This document shows, in pieces, positions 47,156 to 57,404 of a stretch of 64,000 nt of DNA. How positions within the stretch are numbered: the first letter of the stretch is position 1; each line of letters opens with the position of its first letter. The stretch is taken from NCBI GenBank assembly GCA_021521415.1, contig JAIQDT010010147.1, forward strand, positions 1 to 64,000. Direction: 5' to 3'. The stretch is from Bidens hawaiensis (Eukaryota > Streptophyta > Magnoliopsida > Asterales > Asteraceae). A program made the translations under genes and the position numbers. The notes beneath the pieces are model-generated. The model worked only from the letters and a program-made list of their open reading frames with translations, had not been told where the DNA came from and searched no databases.

Positions 47156-47731
47156 AGAGTTAAGTGCCATTTTAGTACATGTGGTTTGGCCAACTACGCA
47201 ACTTTAGTACATATTATTTATTTTGTGCAAATGACTACCTCAGTTTCAAAAAAACTTGCATTTTTTGTACTTTTTTTCTAACCTCGTCTATTTTTTTCCG
47301 TTAAGTCAGGGATAGTTTGGTAACTTCGTTATTTTCTTTGTTTTTTTCTTTTCTTTTAAACGCTTTCTTGTAACCCTAATCCCAAATTATAACATCAAAA
47401 TCCAAATCCTAAATCCCCAAATACTTTCTCCATATCATCATAGGATTTGAATTTTTACAATATTTGGAAATTAGGATTTGGATTTTGATGTTATGATTTG
47501 GGGATATAGGGTTTACAAGATATTAGTGTTTAAAAGAAAAGAAAAAAACAAAAAGAATAACGAAATTACCAGACTATCCCTGACTTAACGGAAAAAATAG
47601 ACGGGGTTAGAAAAAAAGTACTAAAAATGCAAGTTTTTTGAAATTGAGGTAGCCATTTGCACAAAATAAAAAATAGGCACTAAAGCTGCGTAGTTGACCA
47701 AACTACAGGTACTAAAATGACACTTAACTCT
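47156..47731. mobile_element. MITE with long inverted ends inside the pararetroviral fragment
   Basis: The arms begin AGAGTTAAGTGCCATTTTAG and end with the complement; they extend inwards more than 100 bp (TTTGTGCAAATG, CCGTTAAGTCAGGGAT and their complements), so the element folds back on itself. Flanking 8-mers ACTTTAAT and ATTTTAAT (one mismatch) look like a target duplication of hAT or Mutator size. Confidence 0.75.
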
Positions 47732-48110
47732 ATTTTAATATTAATATTCATTTAAAACATCTTGAAATATTTATAGATTTACACTGCATTTTCCACTCCT
47801 CAAGGTCAGTACGAATGGCTTGTAATGCCTTTTGGATTAAAAAATGCACCACAAATTTTTCAAAGAAAAATTGATACTATATTTAAGAATTACGATTTTA
47901 TTTTTGTTTATATCGATGATATTTTAATATTATCAGATAATATTAATATTCATTTAAAACATCTTGAAGTATTTAGATTTATGTATAAAACATGGGTTAG
48001 TTCTATTTAAACGAAAAACTAGCTTACTAAGAGATAACATTGATTTTTTAGGGATGAAAATAGATGGTAAAGGAATAGAACTTCAGAGCCATATATTCTT
48101 GAAAAGATTA
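47732..48110 (+). pseudogene. Endogenous caulimovirid RT fragment 2, tandem duplicate
   Basis: After about 45 bases that continue fragment 1, a second copy of the same RT region starts at about 47781 with the TTCCACTCCTCAAGG block. It shows PFGLKNAP, IFQRK and YIDDIL and continues into the thumb. A stop and a frameshift follow near 48008, then a KRKTSLL...FLGMKID block in another frame. It is nonfunctional. Confidence 0.72.
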
Positions 48111-48136
48111 CATGTGTGTGTGTGTATATATATATA

Positions 48137-48678
48137 GGGTAAGGATCCTAAGAGAACCCTTTGCAAATTGTGAACTTTGAGAACCATTTTGAACCACTAA
48201 AAACACATTTAAAAAAATATTTAAAAAAATCATAAAACAAAAAATAATAAAAATTTTAAAAAAGTAAAAAAACCAAAATTCTTATATTTCATTCCGGTTT
48301 CATTAAAGAAAATAATAAAATAATAAAAAAAATAAAAAAAAACGTCGTATTATACACATATGTATAATTTTATATAATCTTTAGTTACGTAATATACACA
48401 TATGTACATTATCATTTATCTTAAAATTATACACATGTGTACAAAAAAACATGTAAATGTACATATATGTATATGGTATACGTATGTGTATTTAATTTAG
48501 CTAAACCGAGATTTTTTTTTTATGAAACCGAGATGATATAATAAGAATTTTGGTTTTTTTACTTCTATGATTTTTGTGTTTTATTTTATTTTATGATTTT
48601 TTTTATTTTTGGGTTTTTTGTGGTCCAAAATGGTTCTCATAGTTCTCAATTTCAAAAAAGTTCTCCCATGATCCTGAT

Positions 48679-48683
<5 letters not shown>
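48137..48683. mobile_element. Inverted-repeat element, copy 2, opposite orientation
   Basis: This stretch is the reverse complement of 46279-46832 with some changes: AGGGTAAGGATCCTAAGAG at the left and ATGATCCTGATCCT at the right. Confidence 0.65.
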
Positions 48684-48761
<78 letters not shown>

Positions 48762-48798
48762 GTATATATGTATATATATATATATATGTATATATATA
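48682..48798. repeat. (TA)n microsatellite with TATG variants
   Basis: More than 100 bp of TA repeats. Other TA or TG runs lie at about 46237-46280, 46834-46862 and 48112-48136, around the elements and pararetroviral pieces. Confidence 0.95.
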
Positions 48799-48799
48799 A

Positions 48800-49483
48800 A
48801 GGTGGGATCTAGAGAGAACTCATTTTAAAGAGAACTAGAAAACTAATAAAGAGTTATTTTTAACTTTTTTTAAAAAATATTTTGTATTTTTTTTTCTTTC
48901 ATCCTTCTAATATAGCACAATTGCATATGTGCAATAGTGTGCATTTCATATAGACAATAGTTTTTTATTGCATATAATACAACACAATTGCATTATACAA
49001 TACATACTATTGAATACATGTAAATACAACACTATTGCTTGTATGCAATACACACTATTGCATATATGTACTACAACACTAATAGCTATTATTCAGTTTA
49101 AAACTGAATTTAAGAAAAGATCAGTTTCATTAATGCATACATATACATTTTAAAGCACATGTTATTTATTTTTCGCTTAGGTAAAGGTGAATGTTCAACT
49201 CATTTACCTACCAATCAACCGGTTTTGTTTTACCCCTAATGGCAGGTTAAGCATAAAAATTAGCCTTGAAGTTTAAAAGTCAAATGGGTCAAATGAGTCA
49301 AAAGTTGTCTCAAGTGTACTGAAATGCATTAAACATGCAAAATCATATTATTAGAAGAAGATAAATTGTAATTGTAACAGTATAATCTTCTGTAATCATA
49401 TTTAACATATTAATTATCTCTAAACTTCAAAAAAACAGATAAAAAGAGTGTTGTGGGTTGCCCAGCCAATTACCTAATCCTAG
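48800..49483. other. AT-rich intron DNA with TTGCAT-type repeats
   Basis: A GGATCTAGAGAGAACTC end at about 48808 resembles the neighbouring inverted-repeat elements, but no partner end is seen. Between about 48910 and 49085, degenerate units of (C/T)AATACAACAC(A/T)ATTGCAT recur. Confidence 0.45.
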
Positions 49484-49896
49484 AGGTGTGCATGGGTTGG
49501 TTTGGTCAATTTTAGGCTCAAACAACAAAAAAACAAAATTTTGAGTTGTGACATTTGTGATTCATTTTGGACCGGAAAAAAAATTTGACTAAAACTAACG
49601 ATTTTGGGCCAAAATCTACTTTTAATTAACAAATAATGTGATTATTATACACATAGGGATAAAATATTTGGGTTACACCATTTATTAAATTCTTATATAT
49701 TACATAAAAACTAAAGTCTACAAATTTGTTCGGTTGGCCATTTTGGTTTTTATTACATGCAAAACCGTAACTGAACAGAATGTTCTGTTTCTACAAAAAC
49801 ATAAAACTAAACCGTCGGTTTTGTTTGGATTCGGTTATTTCGATTCAACTTTTCGGTTTTCGGGTCGGTTGTTCAGAGCTATGCACATCCCTACAG
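49484..49896. mobile_element. hAT-like MITE in DXS3 intron 8
   Basis: The ends TAGAGGTGTGCATGGGTT and CTATGCACATCCCTA are imperfect inverted repeats of the TAGGGRTGTGCAT type. The interior is rich in GGTTTTCGG-like blocks. Confidence 0.5.
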
Positions 49897-50420
49897 CTAA
49901 CCCACACCCGAACTGTCCGTTTTTCCACCAATGAAAAATAAAAACTGAACACCTCACATGGCAAGAATAAATTATTTTATGACAATTACGGTAATTCATC
50001 CAAAATGCTTATTCTTGCCATATATTTCCTTATTTTGCATTTTGCAATAACAAAAATCCTATTCTTGCCATAAAATGCTTATTTTGCATTTTATGACATT
50101 TTGGTTTTTATTACATGCAAAACCGTAACTGAACAGAATGTTCTGTTTCTACAAAAACATAAAACTAAACCGTCGGTTTTGTTTGGATTCGGTTATTTCG
50201 ATTCAACTTTTCGGTTTTCGGGTCGGTTGTTCAGAGCTATGCACATCCCTACAGCTAACCCACACCCGAACTGTCCGTTTTTCCACCAATGAAAAATAAA
50301 AACTGAACACCTCACATGGCAAGAATAAATTATTTTATGACAATTACGGTAATTCATCCAAAATGCTTATTCTTGCCATATATTTCCTTATTTTGCATTT
50401 TGCAATAACAAAAATCCTAT
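49740..50420. repeat. Perfect tandem duplication, 358-bp period
   Basis: Bases 49740-50062 recur at 50098-50420 with no difference that I can find over about 323 bp; 35 extra bases separate the copies. It begins CATTTTGGTTTTTATTAC, includes the right end of the hAT-like MITE, and ends 38 bp from the exon 8 splice donor. Confidence 0.92.
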
Positions 50421-50457
50421 AAAATTAGAGTATATAAGAAATAGACGGATATGTGAC

Positions 50458-50736
50458 CTCAATGGGAACTCCATGGCAGACAGATGTGTTTGACTTAACA
50501 ATAGCACCTCTAGGATATCTAAAACAGACGGGCCGATCATCAATGCAAGTTGCAGTTGCCACCATGTTAACAAGCTCCACCTCATCAGAAGGTGCCATAA
50601 CTATCATGTTCGGTAAACATGACATAAATGTTATATCAAATGATCCAGCATTTGTGGGCCCATCTGACCCTACCAAACCCGCACTTGGAATTACGAAACG
50701 TACTGGTATCTTTTGCCTATCTACATCATGAACCAC
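50458..50736 (-). CDS. DXS3: DXS3-like exon 8
   Basis: 93 codons of the transketolase pyrimidine-binding domain: [41 protein letters not shown]. The His usual after GPT (GPTH) is Asn here. The donor GAG|GTCACA is acceptable but weaker than the others. Confidence 0.92.
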
Positions 50737-50929
50737 CTAAACACATGCAATAGAAACAGGATCAGTTAAATACCCTAGTTCTATTTCTGAAATTGATAAA
50801 TATATGTGACTAAAATGAACAATTATATAAAAGTATTCAAATATACATGCATATATTTAAGAAACAGGATCAGCATAAACAAAACAGAGGTGGCTAGGTG
50901 AGAGGCTCGGGCAAGTTGAGTGACAGGCT

Positions 50930-51377
50930 AAAATAGAGTTCAAGTTAAAAAGGGCCATATTTGGTAAACGGATCTGAAACTGAAAAAACCAAATCCAAAC
51001 AAAAACCGATGGTTTAATTTTATGTTTTTGTAAAAACCAAGCTTTCGGTTCGGCATGTAATTAAAATCAAAAAAGCCAAACTGAACTAAATTTATTTGCT
51101 TTCGTTTTTTTAAAGTTATTTATAAGAACATAATATAAAGCGTAACCCAATATTCTAGCCCAAATGTATAATAACTAATTAGGCACGATTTTTTTTTTAA
51201 AAAAAAGAATAGGCCCAAATTCATTATCTAGGTCCAAATTCTTTTTCGGCCTAAAAACTTCAAGCACAAATGGCAACACCAAAAAAACCGAAACCGAACG
51301 GAATTAAACCCAAACCAAAAAAAATGAAACCAAATGGTTCACTTTGAGCCCAAAACCGACCCATGCACTCCCCTAAG
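50930..51377. repeat. hAT-like MITE remnant in intron 7
   Basis: The right end CATGCACTCCCCTAAG and the AACCGAAACCGAACGG interior resemble the element at 49484. The left end is unclear. Confidence 0.4.
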
Positions 51378-51700
51378 TTTTTGTATTGTTCAAAATAGTT
51401 TTACATGTCAACACATGTTCGGTCACCTTTTAAAAGTCATTAGATATAGTTATAATGCGATGATAATAATTACATAAAATAATTACAGTAATGATAAAAG
51501 TATATAATATGAACAATTTAGAGGTTGTATACATTAGTCACAGCCGAAATCAACCCATTCATAAGTAAACTGCCAGTTGTCGAACAACTAACAACTTTAA
51601 CTATGTAACATTGTAACTTGAACACTTGACATACACAATCAACGAACAATGACCAATAGAGAATGTTTTTCTACCACTGAGTCTGTGAAGAAAAAGAAAC

Positions 51701-51996
51701 CTGATCATATGCTCTTTGAAGAAACGTAGACGGTATTATACAAAACGGCTTCAATCCACCACACGATAAACCAGCCGAGAATGTGACAGCGTGCTGTTCC
51801 GCCATCCCGGCATCAAATATCCGGTCCGGGAATTTATCGTGAAATAATTTAAGTGACGGTTCCATTCCTGCCCCTGTTCCCGCAGCAACCACCATAATAT
51901 CTTTGTCCAGCTGTGCTTCCATGGTCAATGCCTCCCCAAACCAGTCACTATAAGTTTGGGTTCGGCTACTCGGTTGTGGGTCCGACTCATAAGGAT
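51701..51996 (-). CDS. DXS3: DXS3-like exon 7
   Basis: Begins with the second and third bases of an Asp codon and encodes TYSDWFGEAL, VVAAGTGAGMEPSL, FDAGMAEQHAVTFSAGLSCGG and STFLQRAYDQ. The Glu of AEQHA, which activates thiamine diphosphate in DXS, is kept. Confidence 0.92.
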
Positions 51997-52496
51997 CTGT
52001 TTCATATAATATATTAAAACTTAAAAGTTTAACGTATCAAATAGAGCAAATATGATTGAGTGTAATCCCACTATGAGTATTTAGTGGGGAAGTATATTAT
52101 AGTTTAGAGTTAAATATTTGAGAAGAGAGATTAAATGTCAATCTCAAAACGATTTTCAGTTGAAAAACGGAAAACATATATATAAGTTACAATTAAAACT
52201 TAAAAATCCGGTTGCAACATGGTATAAATAGGAAAAGAAATAAAACTAAATTCCCGTCACAACACGGTTGCAAAAAATGAAAAATAGAAATTAACCTAAA
52301 ATTTCGGTGCAAAACCTTCAAAAAAAATTAAAAACAAGATTTAAATTATACAAATATGTTACATACTGAAAACCATAAGTGACAAACATGTTACTTTTCC
52401 AGGTTAGACCCAAACTTGTTATTGCCAAACCACAGTGATCATTTACGTAATTAACATTGTAAAACGAGTAAAGATGGATGGTATAAAAGCATATAC

Positions 52497-52737
52497 CTTG
52501 GTTGTATTTCTTAGGTATCCCAATTTGCTTCTCCTCTCGTGTTTCTTTATCTTCAGTTGTTATAAGATGAACCAAAACGGGACCCGTTGAATCCAAGGAT
52601 GCCACTTGATTAAGAACACAAATAAGGTCTTCAATATTGTGACCATCCACAGGGCCGATGTAATATAAACCGAGTTCTTACTCATCCACTTTGGCCGCCC
52701 ATTCGTACATACCCTTACCAATTTTCTTTGTTAAACC
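52497..52737 (-). CDS. DXS3: DXS3-like exon 6, with deletion and TAA stop
   Basis: It opens GLTKKIGKGMYEWAAKVDE, then TAA at about 52680, then continues in the same frame with ELGLYYIGPVDGHNIEDL. Homologues carry about 15 more residues here (a YARGM...TLFE-like segment). Loss of 42 bases joins TA of the Tyr codon to the last A of a Glu codon. The exon's splice sites are intact (ATGTGTAG acceptor, CAAG|GTATAT donor). Confidence 0.88.
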
Positions 52738-52872
52738 CTACACATGAGATCATAAATTGTATAATAGTCTTGAGTCATCAAAGATAGTTATTTCATTATG
52801 TTACATCACTATTATCACATGCATGCCATATGACAAGACCAAACTAAAGAAAATACTAGCATGCTTCTAGGG

Positions 52873-53518
52873 GTGTAAACTGTGTCAGGATGGTGGGTTG
52901 AATTATTCAACCGTAACCTAACACATATACTTATGTGTCATGCAAACCCACTTCAAATAGGGTCAACCCTTTTATTTTCATTTATAAATATAAGTAATGC
53001 CTAGTGACTCAGTAACAATTTAAACAATTAACTACTACGATTCCCTGATTCATATGAAACCATTTAGTATTTTTTGTTATTTTAATTATTTTTGTGTACT
53101 TATCGCATTAATTAACAAACCTCGGTCTCTATAGCTTGAGATTAAAAGGCGAATGGGAATAATCGAAGAATGAATAGCTAGAACTAATAGAATTAAAAAG
53201 GTTACAAGTGAAAAGTAGTTAAAAAGGCTGAACATGGAAATTAATTTCATTTTTAAAAGTTTATAAGTTATTTGAAAATTTTAAAATAAAAACCCTTAAC
53301 ATTAAATTTGAACAATTTTCATTTTTAAAATCAAAATATTAACTTCTTTAAAAACTCTTAAGAAGGTTAACAAGCCAACCACTTTTTAGCAGGTCTTGTT
53401 CAGATTGACCCATTTCTTAAACAGGTTGTGTTCAGGATGACCAGTTTAAGAAAACGGGTCGTTTTAGCCCGACCAAAAACCTGTTTCTCTTCCGTGTTGA
53501 ATTCGGATCATGGCAGAA
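52873..53518. repeat. Possible hAT-like remnant in intron 5
   Basis: The ends TAGGGGTGTAAAC and GCCGCCCCTA are short inverted repeats, with GGGTTGA/TGACC-type blocks between. No clean target duplication is seen. Confidence 0.3.
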
Positions 53519-53934
53519 ATTGCCGCCCCTAAATTGCTTTCGAGACGTAGGTTGTCTCCGGTAGTCCAATAAGACTCAATTTAACCCTAGATCAATAACC
53601 TAAATAAACTTTTAGTACTGTAAATACTATTAACACATATTTTGATTAAGAAATATCAGTGTTGCTTATACTACTACTTAACCCTAAATAACACAAGTCT
53701 TCACACAGTTAAGATTTGCCTACATAATTACATGATGTAAATAAATCAAACTCAATATTACCAAGGTTCAAGAGTTGCCTACATTCAGAATCACTGCTAG
53801 GATTCTTAATAGATCTTGCATATAACTTGTAGGACATGCAAATAGCAAAGAACCTTTTCTAAGAATGTATTTAAATAGAAATATAAAATTGTTGTGAAAG
53901 GAGTGTGAGTCACTTGATTTGAAGAAAATAATAC

Positions 53935-54203
53935 CTTAGCGGCTTCTCGAAACTTCCGGAACAATATGCTAGACTGCAACTTGCTAAAAGCACTTGAGAG
54001 TGCATTAATTGTTGTTTTAGGGGCATCGTCTTGTTTTGAGTGTAATGATTGACGCCTATCATTTAATATCACAACCATATCTGAATCCAAATATCCTGCA
54101 TTGCTCATAGCCTCATAAAGTTGGCCCGATGTAATACTTTCATTGTTTATAACCGCAACTATGCGTTCTCTCTTCCCTTTAATATCCCGTGCAATTGCCA
54201 TAC
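53935..54203 (-). CDS. DXS3: DXS3-like exon 5
   Basis: Encodes MAIARDIKGKRERIVAVINNES, then YEAMSNAGYLDSDMVVILND and NALSSAFSKLQSS. This exon holds the region of the GDG motif, here NNE. Confidence 0.92.
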
Positions 54204-55319
54204 CTATGCATACAATAACCATTTCACATTTTAAATGAAATTTATAAAAGATTTCACTTGCATCAATAACTTATGAATTCAGTATCTTGTTCACTATTTA
54301 TGCATTTTCATACCCTGAAAGTACTTTTTGTAGTATACTTTGAAAATATAACGGAGAATTACATATATACCTTAGAAAGTTACCTAAATATCACATATAC
54401 CCAAACTAAATTTAATATATCATATATGCTCTTTCTTAATAATTTTTTAATTTATACCAATTTTACCTTTTTTCAAATTATTTTAGCAGTATAATTTAAT
54501 GAAGTTCAGCTGGCTTTCCAAATCATTTGCAAAATCTGTAAATCGGTTAATTTTCTTCTTAGTATACAAACGTATGTATGTGTACCAATATTCATTTACA
54601 TTTCTCTTTTGAAATAAAAAGTATGTTTTTTTGTCCTTTGCATTTAAAAAATTAAGCTTTTATAATATTTCTTTATGAACTCTACCCTTTGGATTAAAAT
54701 CACAACAATCATATTATGTTAAAAGCCATATTTAATCTTTTTGTAAAGAATAAACTATTTACACAGGTCCTGTAATGAATAAAATTTTTAATTTTGAAAT
54801 AATAAAATATGCCCATTATTGCATCAAGTGTTCTATATTTTTTGTTACCTTTTTTTTAGTATACATGTTATAAAATAAACTTATAAAAGAAAACCGGAAA
54901 AAAGATAATGACTTGTTTAATGATAGATAAATATAAAATCTTTAAGGTAAAAATCAGATAATTATGAATGCTACTAGGAAAATAAGGTTAGAATGATCAT
55001 ATTCTTAATTATTTTTTATGAAATGGATAAATCTGTAATTGAATTAGTTTCTAAGGATATATATGATATCTTAAGTTTTGATTGGGTATATATGATATTT
55101 TAATAGTTTAGAAGGATATATATGAAATTCACCCTAAAAAATAGAGAGAAAAAACTGATATGTAATGACCCAGGGGTAAAAAGGTAATTTGTTATGGAAC
55201 TGCATACTGCATACCCTGCTGTTGTACTTGTGCATGTTTTTGCAAACTTGAATTTTTTACATGTCATTATTAAGTGGGTCGAGTGTATAGAAGCGAACAA
55301 AGACAGGACAAAGATATAC
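54204..55319. other. DXS3 intron 4, AT-rich
   Basis: No element boundaries or coding frames recognised. Confidence 0.6.
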
Positions 55320-55470
55320 CAAGACCAGCAGAAATACTGTTGCATCCATGGCCTGCACCAAAGGAATCAAATTCACTCTCCATACGAGAAGTATAACCGG
55401 AAATACCGTTCTTTTGTCTAAGTGTATGCATAACAGACCGCCTTCCGGTAAGAATCTTATGTGCATAAGT
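55320..55470 (-). CDS. DXS3: DXS3-like exon 4
   Basis: Encodes [19 protein letters not shown], then [15 protein letters not shown], ending in phase 1 at [18 protein letters not shown] replaces the GTGHSST of canonical DXS, as in clade 3. Confidence 0.92.
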
Positions 55471-55989
55471 CTGTTAACATTTAAAGACAATTAATCATCG
55501 TTAAGTGTACCATATTATATCATAAAGATGATTGATTTAGAAAAATCTATACATAAGACAAAAGAGTTGTGGGTAAAAAGGATCTTTTATGATCTTTGAT
55601 GTTAAAGTTTTAAAAGCAGATGCTATAAATAGTAACCTACTTTTACTTGATTTCTAATTTGGTCATTGGAACCTGAATTTCATTCGTAAAGTGCTAGTAT
55701 TTTCAATATTGTTCAATTGGGGTAATTTTGACGGGTAAAATGTTTATGTGGCTAAAGATTTATAACAAGTTTCACTGAAGCTTGCCTACTTTTAAATCTA
55801 CAAAAAGCAGAAGTTGCAATATCGGGGTTTGGCGTACAAGGTCCCTATTAAGCATGTGTTAGAATGTAAAGGGTCGGGTTGTGTGACGTACACAGTTTTG
55901 TCCAATTTCCTAAAAAAACGTTGAAAATAGTATTGGAAGCAAAATCTAAAGGTTTAAATAAAGCTATTTAGGAGATTGTATATTAAGCC

Positions 55990-56380
55990 CTTAAACAAAC
56001 CGAATGAACGCGGATGGAGCATGTTGGTGTTCGTTCGTTTAACTTTGACCAAGTAAATGATCAAACACGGACAATTAAACGAGCGGGGTTTTGTAGTTTG
56101 TGTTCATTTGTTGAGAAAATGAACGTTATGTTCGTCCTTGGTCAAGAAAATGAATGTTTTCGTTTTCCATGCGTTGCGCTTTGCCTGAGCGCCTAGTGCG
56201 CCTTTGACAGGTATGGTATACAACATAAACGAATTTAAATAAACGAATGAGACATGCACACTCCTTTAACTAAATGAACAAAAAATCGTGTTCATGTGCA
56301 TTTGTTTAATAAACATGCAAACATAACTGAACTCCCCACCGAACGGTTCTCTGAACTTTCGGTTCGTTTACAGGCCTAAA
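55990..56380. repeat. Possible non-autonomous element in intron 3
   Basis: A CCTTAAACAAACCGAATG left end and a GGTTCGTTTACAGGCC right end are roughly inverted, with repeated GTTCGTTC and GAACG blocks between. Confidence 0.35.
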
Positions 56381-56427
56381 AGAAATCCACCACCTGTAAC
56401 TAACAATAAGCAAAAGATGAGTCTTAC

Positions 56428-56592
56428 TTGGTCTCCGGCATCCCACAAAATCTTATCCATGGGAGCAGAAAAGACATGGTGTATAGCAACGGTCAACTCC
56501 ACCACGGGCATGCTACCTTTGACCGACTTTTGCGTTTCATTTCTTATAAAGGTCAACTCTGAGCGAATATCATCAGCCAGTTGTTTCAATTC
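56428..56592 (-). CDS. DXS3: DXS3-like exon 3
   Basis: 55 codons, ELKQLADDIRSELTF to ILWDAGDQ. In canonical DXS a GGHLGSSLG stretch precedes VVELTVA; here it is KSVKGSMP, which removes the conserved His. Confidence 0.92.
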
Positions 56593-56658
56593 CTACACAT
56601 CACGCGATAGATGAACGTTGCTTCGGAAAACAAAATAAGAAGTTAATAAAACAACCAC

Positions 56659-56769
56659 CTTATGGGATAGGTTCTTTAAGTGCATAGGGCTTTCAATTGT
56701 ATCAAGAATTGGCGTCGGCTGCTTGTCTGAAAATATATCACCTATTCCAGGTAGAGCACATAATCGACC
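56659..56769 (-). CDS. DXS3: DXS3-like exon 2
   Basis: 37 codons with PTPILDTIESPMHLKNLS, the start of the mature DXS domain. The acceptor is GGATACAG and the donor AAG|GTGGTT. Confidence 0.9.
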
Positions 56770-56888
56770 CTGTATCCATCAAACCAGAATGAAAGTAATA
56801 AACAGCTTCAAGTCTTTTGAGTTAAAAACTGATACAGTTGGATCACACTTGTATACAGGTGATGACTCCAAAGAGGTCAATAAGATAC

Positions 56889-56990
56889 CTTGGAGGAGCA
56901 AACTGAAGCGCCAGAGGTAGAATTGATTCGAATACTAGAACGAAAGATTAGACTTGATGATGGAATTGACTCAGTATTCAGGCTTCTGGA

Positions 56991-57076
<86 letters not shown>

Positions 57077-57122
57077 GACTCAACGAACAATGTGCAGTTG
57101 TAGTAGTAGTAGTCATCATCAT
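56889..57122 (-). CDS. DXS3: DXS3-like exon 1 (plastid transit peptide with poly-Asn)
   Basis: I start at the first of three ATG codons (MMMTTTTTTAHC). The 78 residues are rich in Ser and Thr and poor in acidic residues, as in chloroplast transit peptides, but contain 28 consecutive Asn encoded by AAT. Clade members have no such tract that I recall. The donor is CAAG|GTATCT. Confidence 0.82.
56991..57076. repeat. (ATT)n microsatellite, coding
   Basis: About 28 repeats, AAT on the coding strand. It keeps the frame of exon 1. Confidence 0.97.
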
Positions 57123-57311
57123 CAGTGATTGCAATTGATACGCTCGCTGATTGAAATTAGGATCGGTGGTGATGAATCGAGAAAGAAACTGGTCAAATAA
57201 ATACGTTCACCAGAAAAGAAAGTGGTAAATTAGGGCTTGATGCGTGTGGGAAGTACAAGATTCCACAACAGGATGCTTCAAGATGGATGGTATGTTTTGT
57301 TTTGTAGGGGG

Positions 57312-57342
57312 AAAGAAAGAAAGAAAGAAAGAAAGAAAATAA
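57312..57342. repeat. (GAAA)n microsatellite
   Basis: About six GAAA units. On the gene's strand it is a TTTC-rich, pyrimidine-rich tract about 200 bp upstream of the ATG, probably in the 5' UTR or core promoter. Confidence 0.9.
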
Positions 57343-57404
57343 GAGCTTTTCGTGTTCATTCAAAAAGTTTAATTTTTGCATATGCATTTTTCAAGTTTTC
57401 TAAT

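Larger units (their letters stand above)
36399..57122 (-). pseudogene. DXS3: DXS3-like 1-deoxy-D-xylulose-5-phosphate synthase gene, ten exons, in-frame stop
   Basis: DXS joins pyruvate and glyceraldehyde 3-phosphate in the plastid, the first step of the MEP isoprenoid pathway. This gene resembles the divergent plant clade 3. Exons join in phase with GT-AG borders: 57122-56889, 56769-56659, 56592-56428, 55470-55320, 54203-53935, 52737-52497, 51996-51701, 50736-50458, 37802-37518, 36548-36399. They cover 727 codons, normal for DXS. As in clade 3, the usual GDG thiamine-diphosphate motif is NNE (VAVINNESITSG) and the GGHLG region is altered, so canonical DXS activity is doubtful even in the family. 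In exon 6, a 42-base deletion after AAKVDE makes a TAA; everything else is open. The copy is therefore a young pseudogene, unless alternative splicing bypasses the stop. Intron 8 is 12.65 kb of transposons. Confidence 0.85.

Noticed and set aside
46867..48110. A gypsy retrotransposon RT instead of a pararetroviral one
   Set aside because: The YEWLV...LKNAP.IFQRKMD pattern is caulimovirid-like and no gypsy neighbours (integrase, LTR) are present; kept at moderate confidence.
46867..48110. A possibly active integrated virus
   Set aside because: Only part of the RT is present, duplicated and interrupted by a MITE, stops and frameshifts; nothing can be expressed as a virus.
48593..48799. Tyr/Ile repeat peptide
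   Set aside because: It is a translation of a TA microsatellite.
56890..57078. Leucine-rich frame on the plus strand
   Set aside because: It is the antisense of the AAT repeat in DXS3 exon 1.
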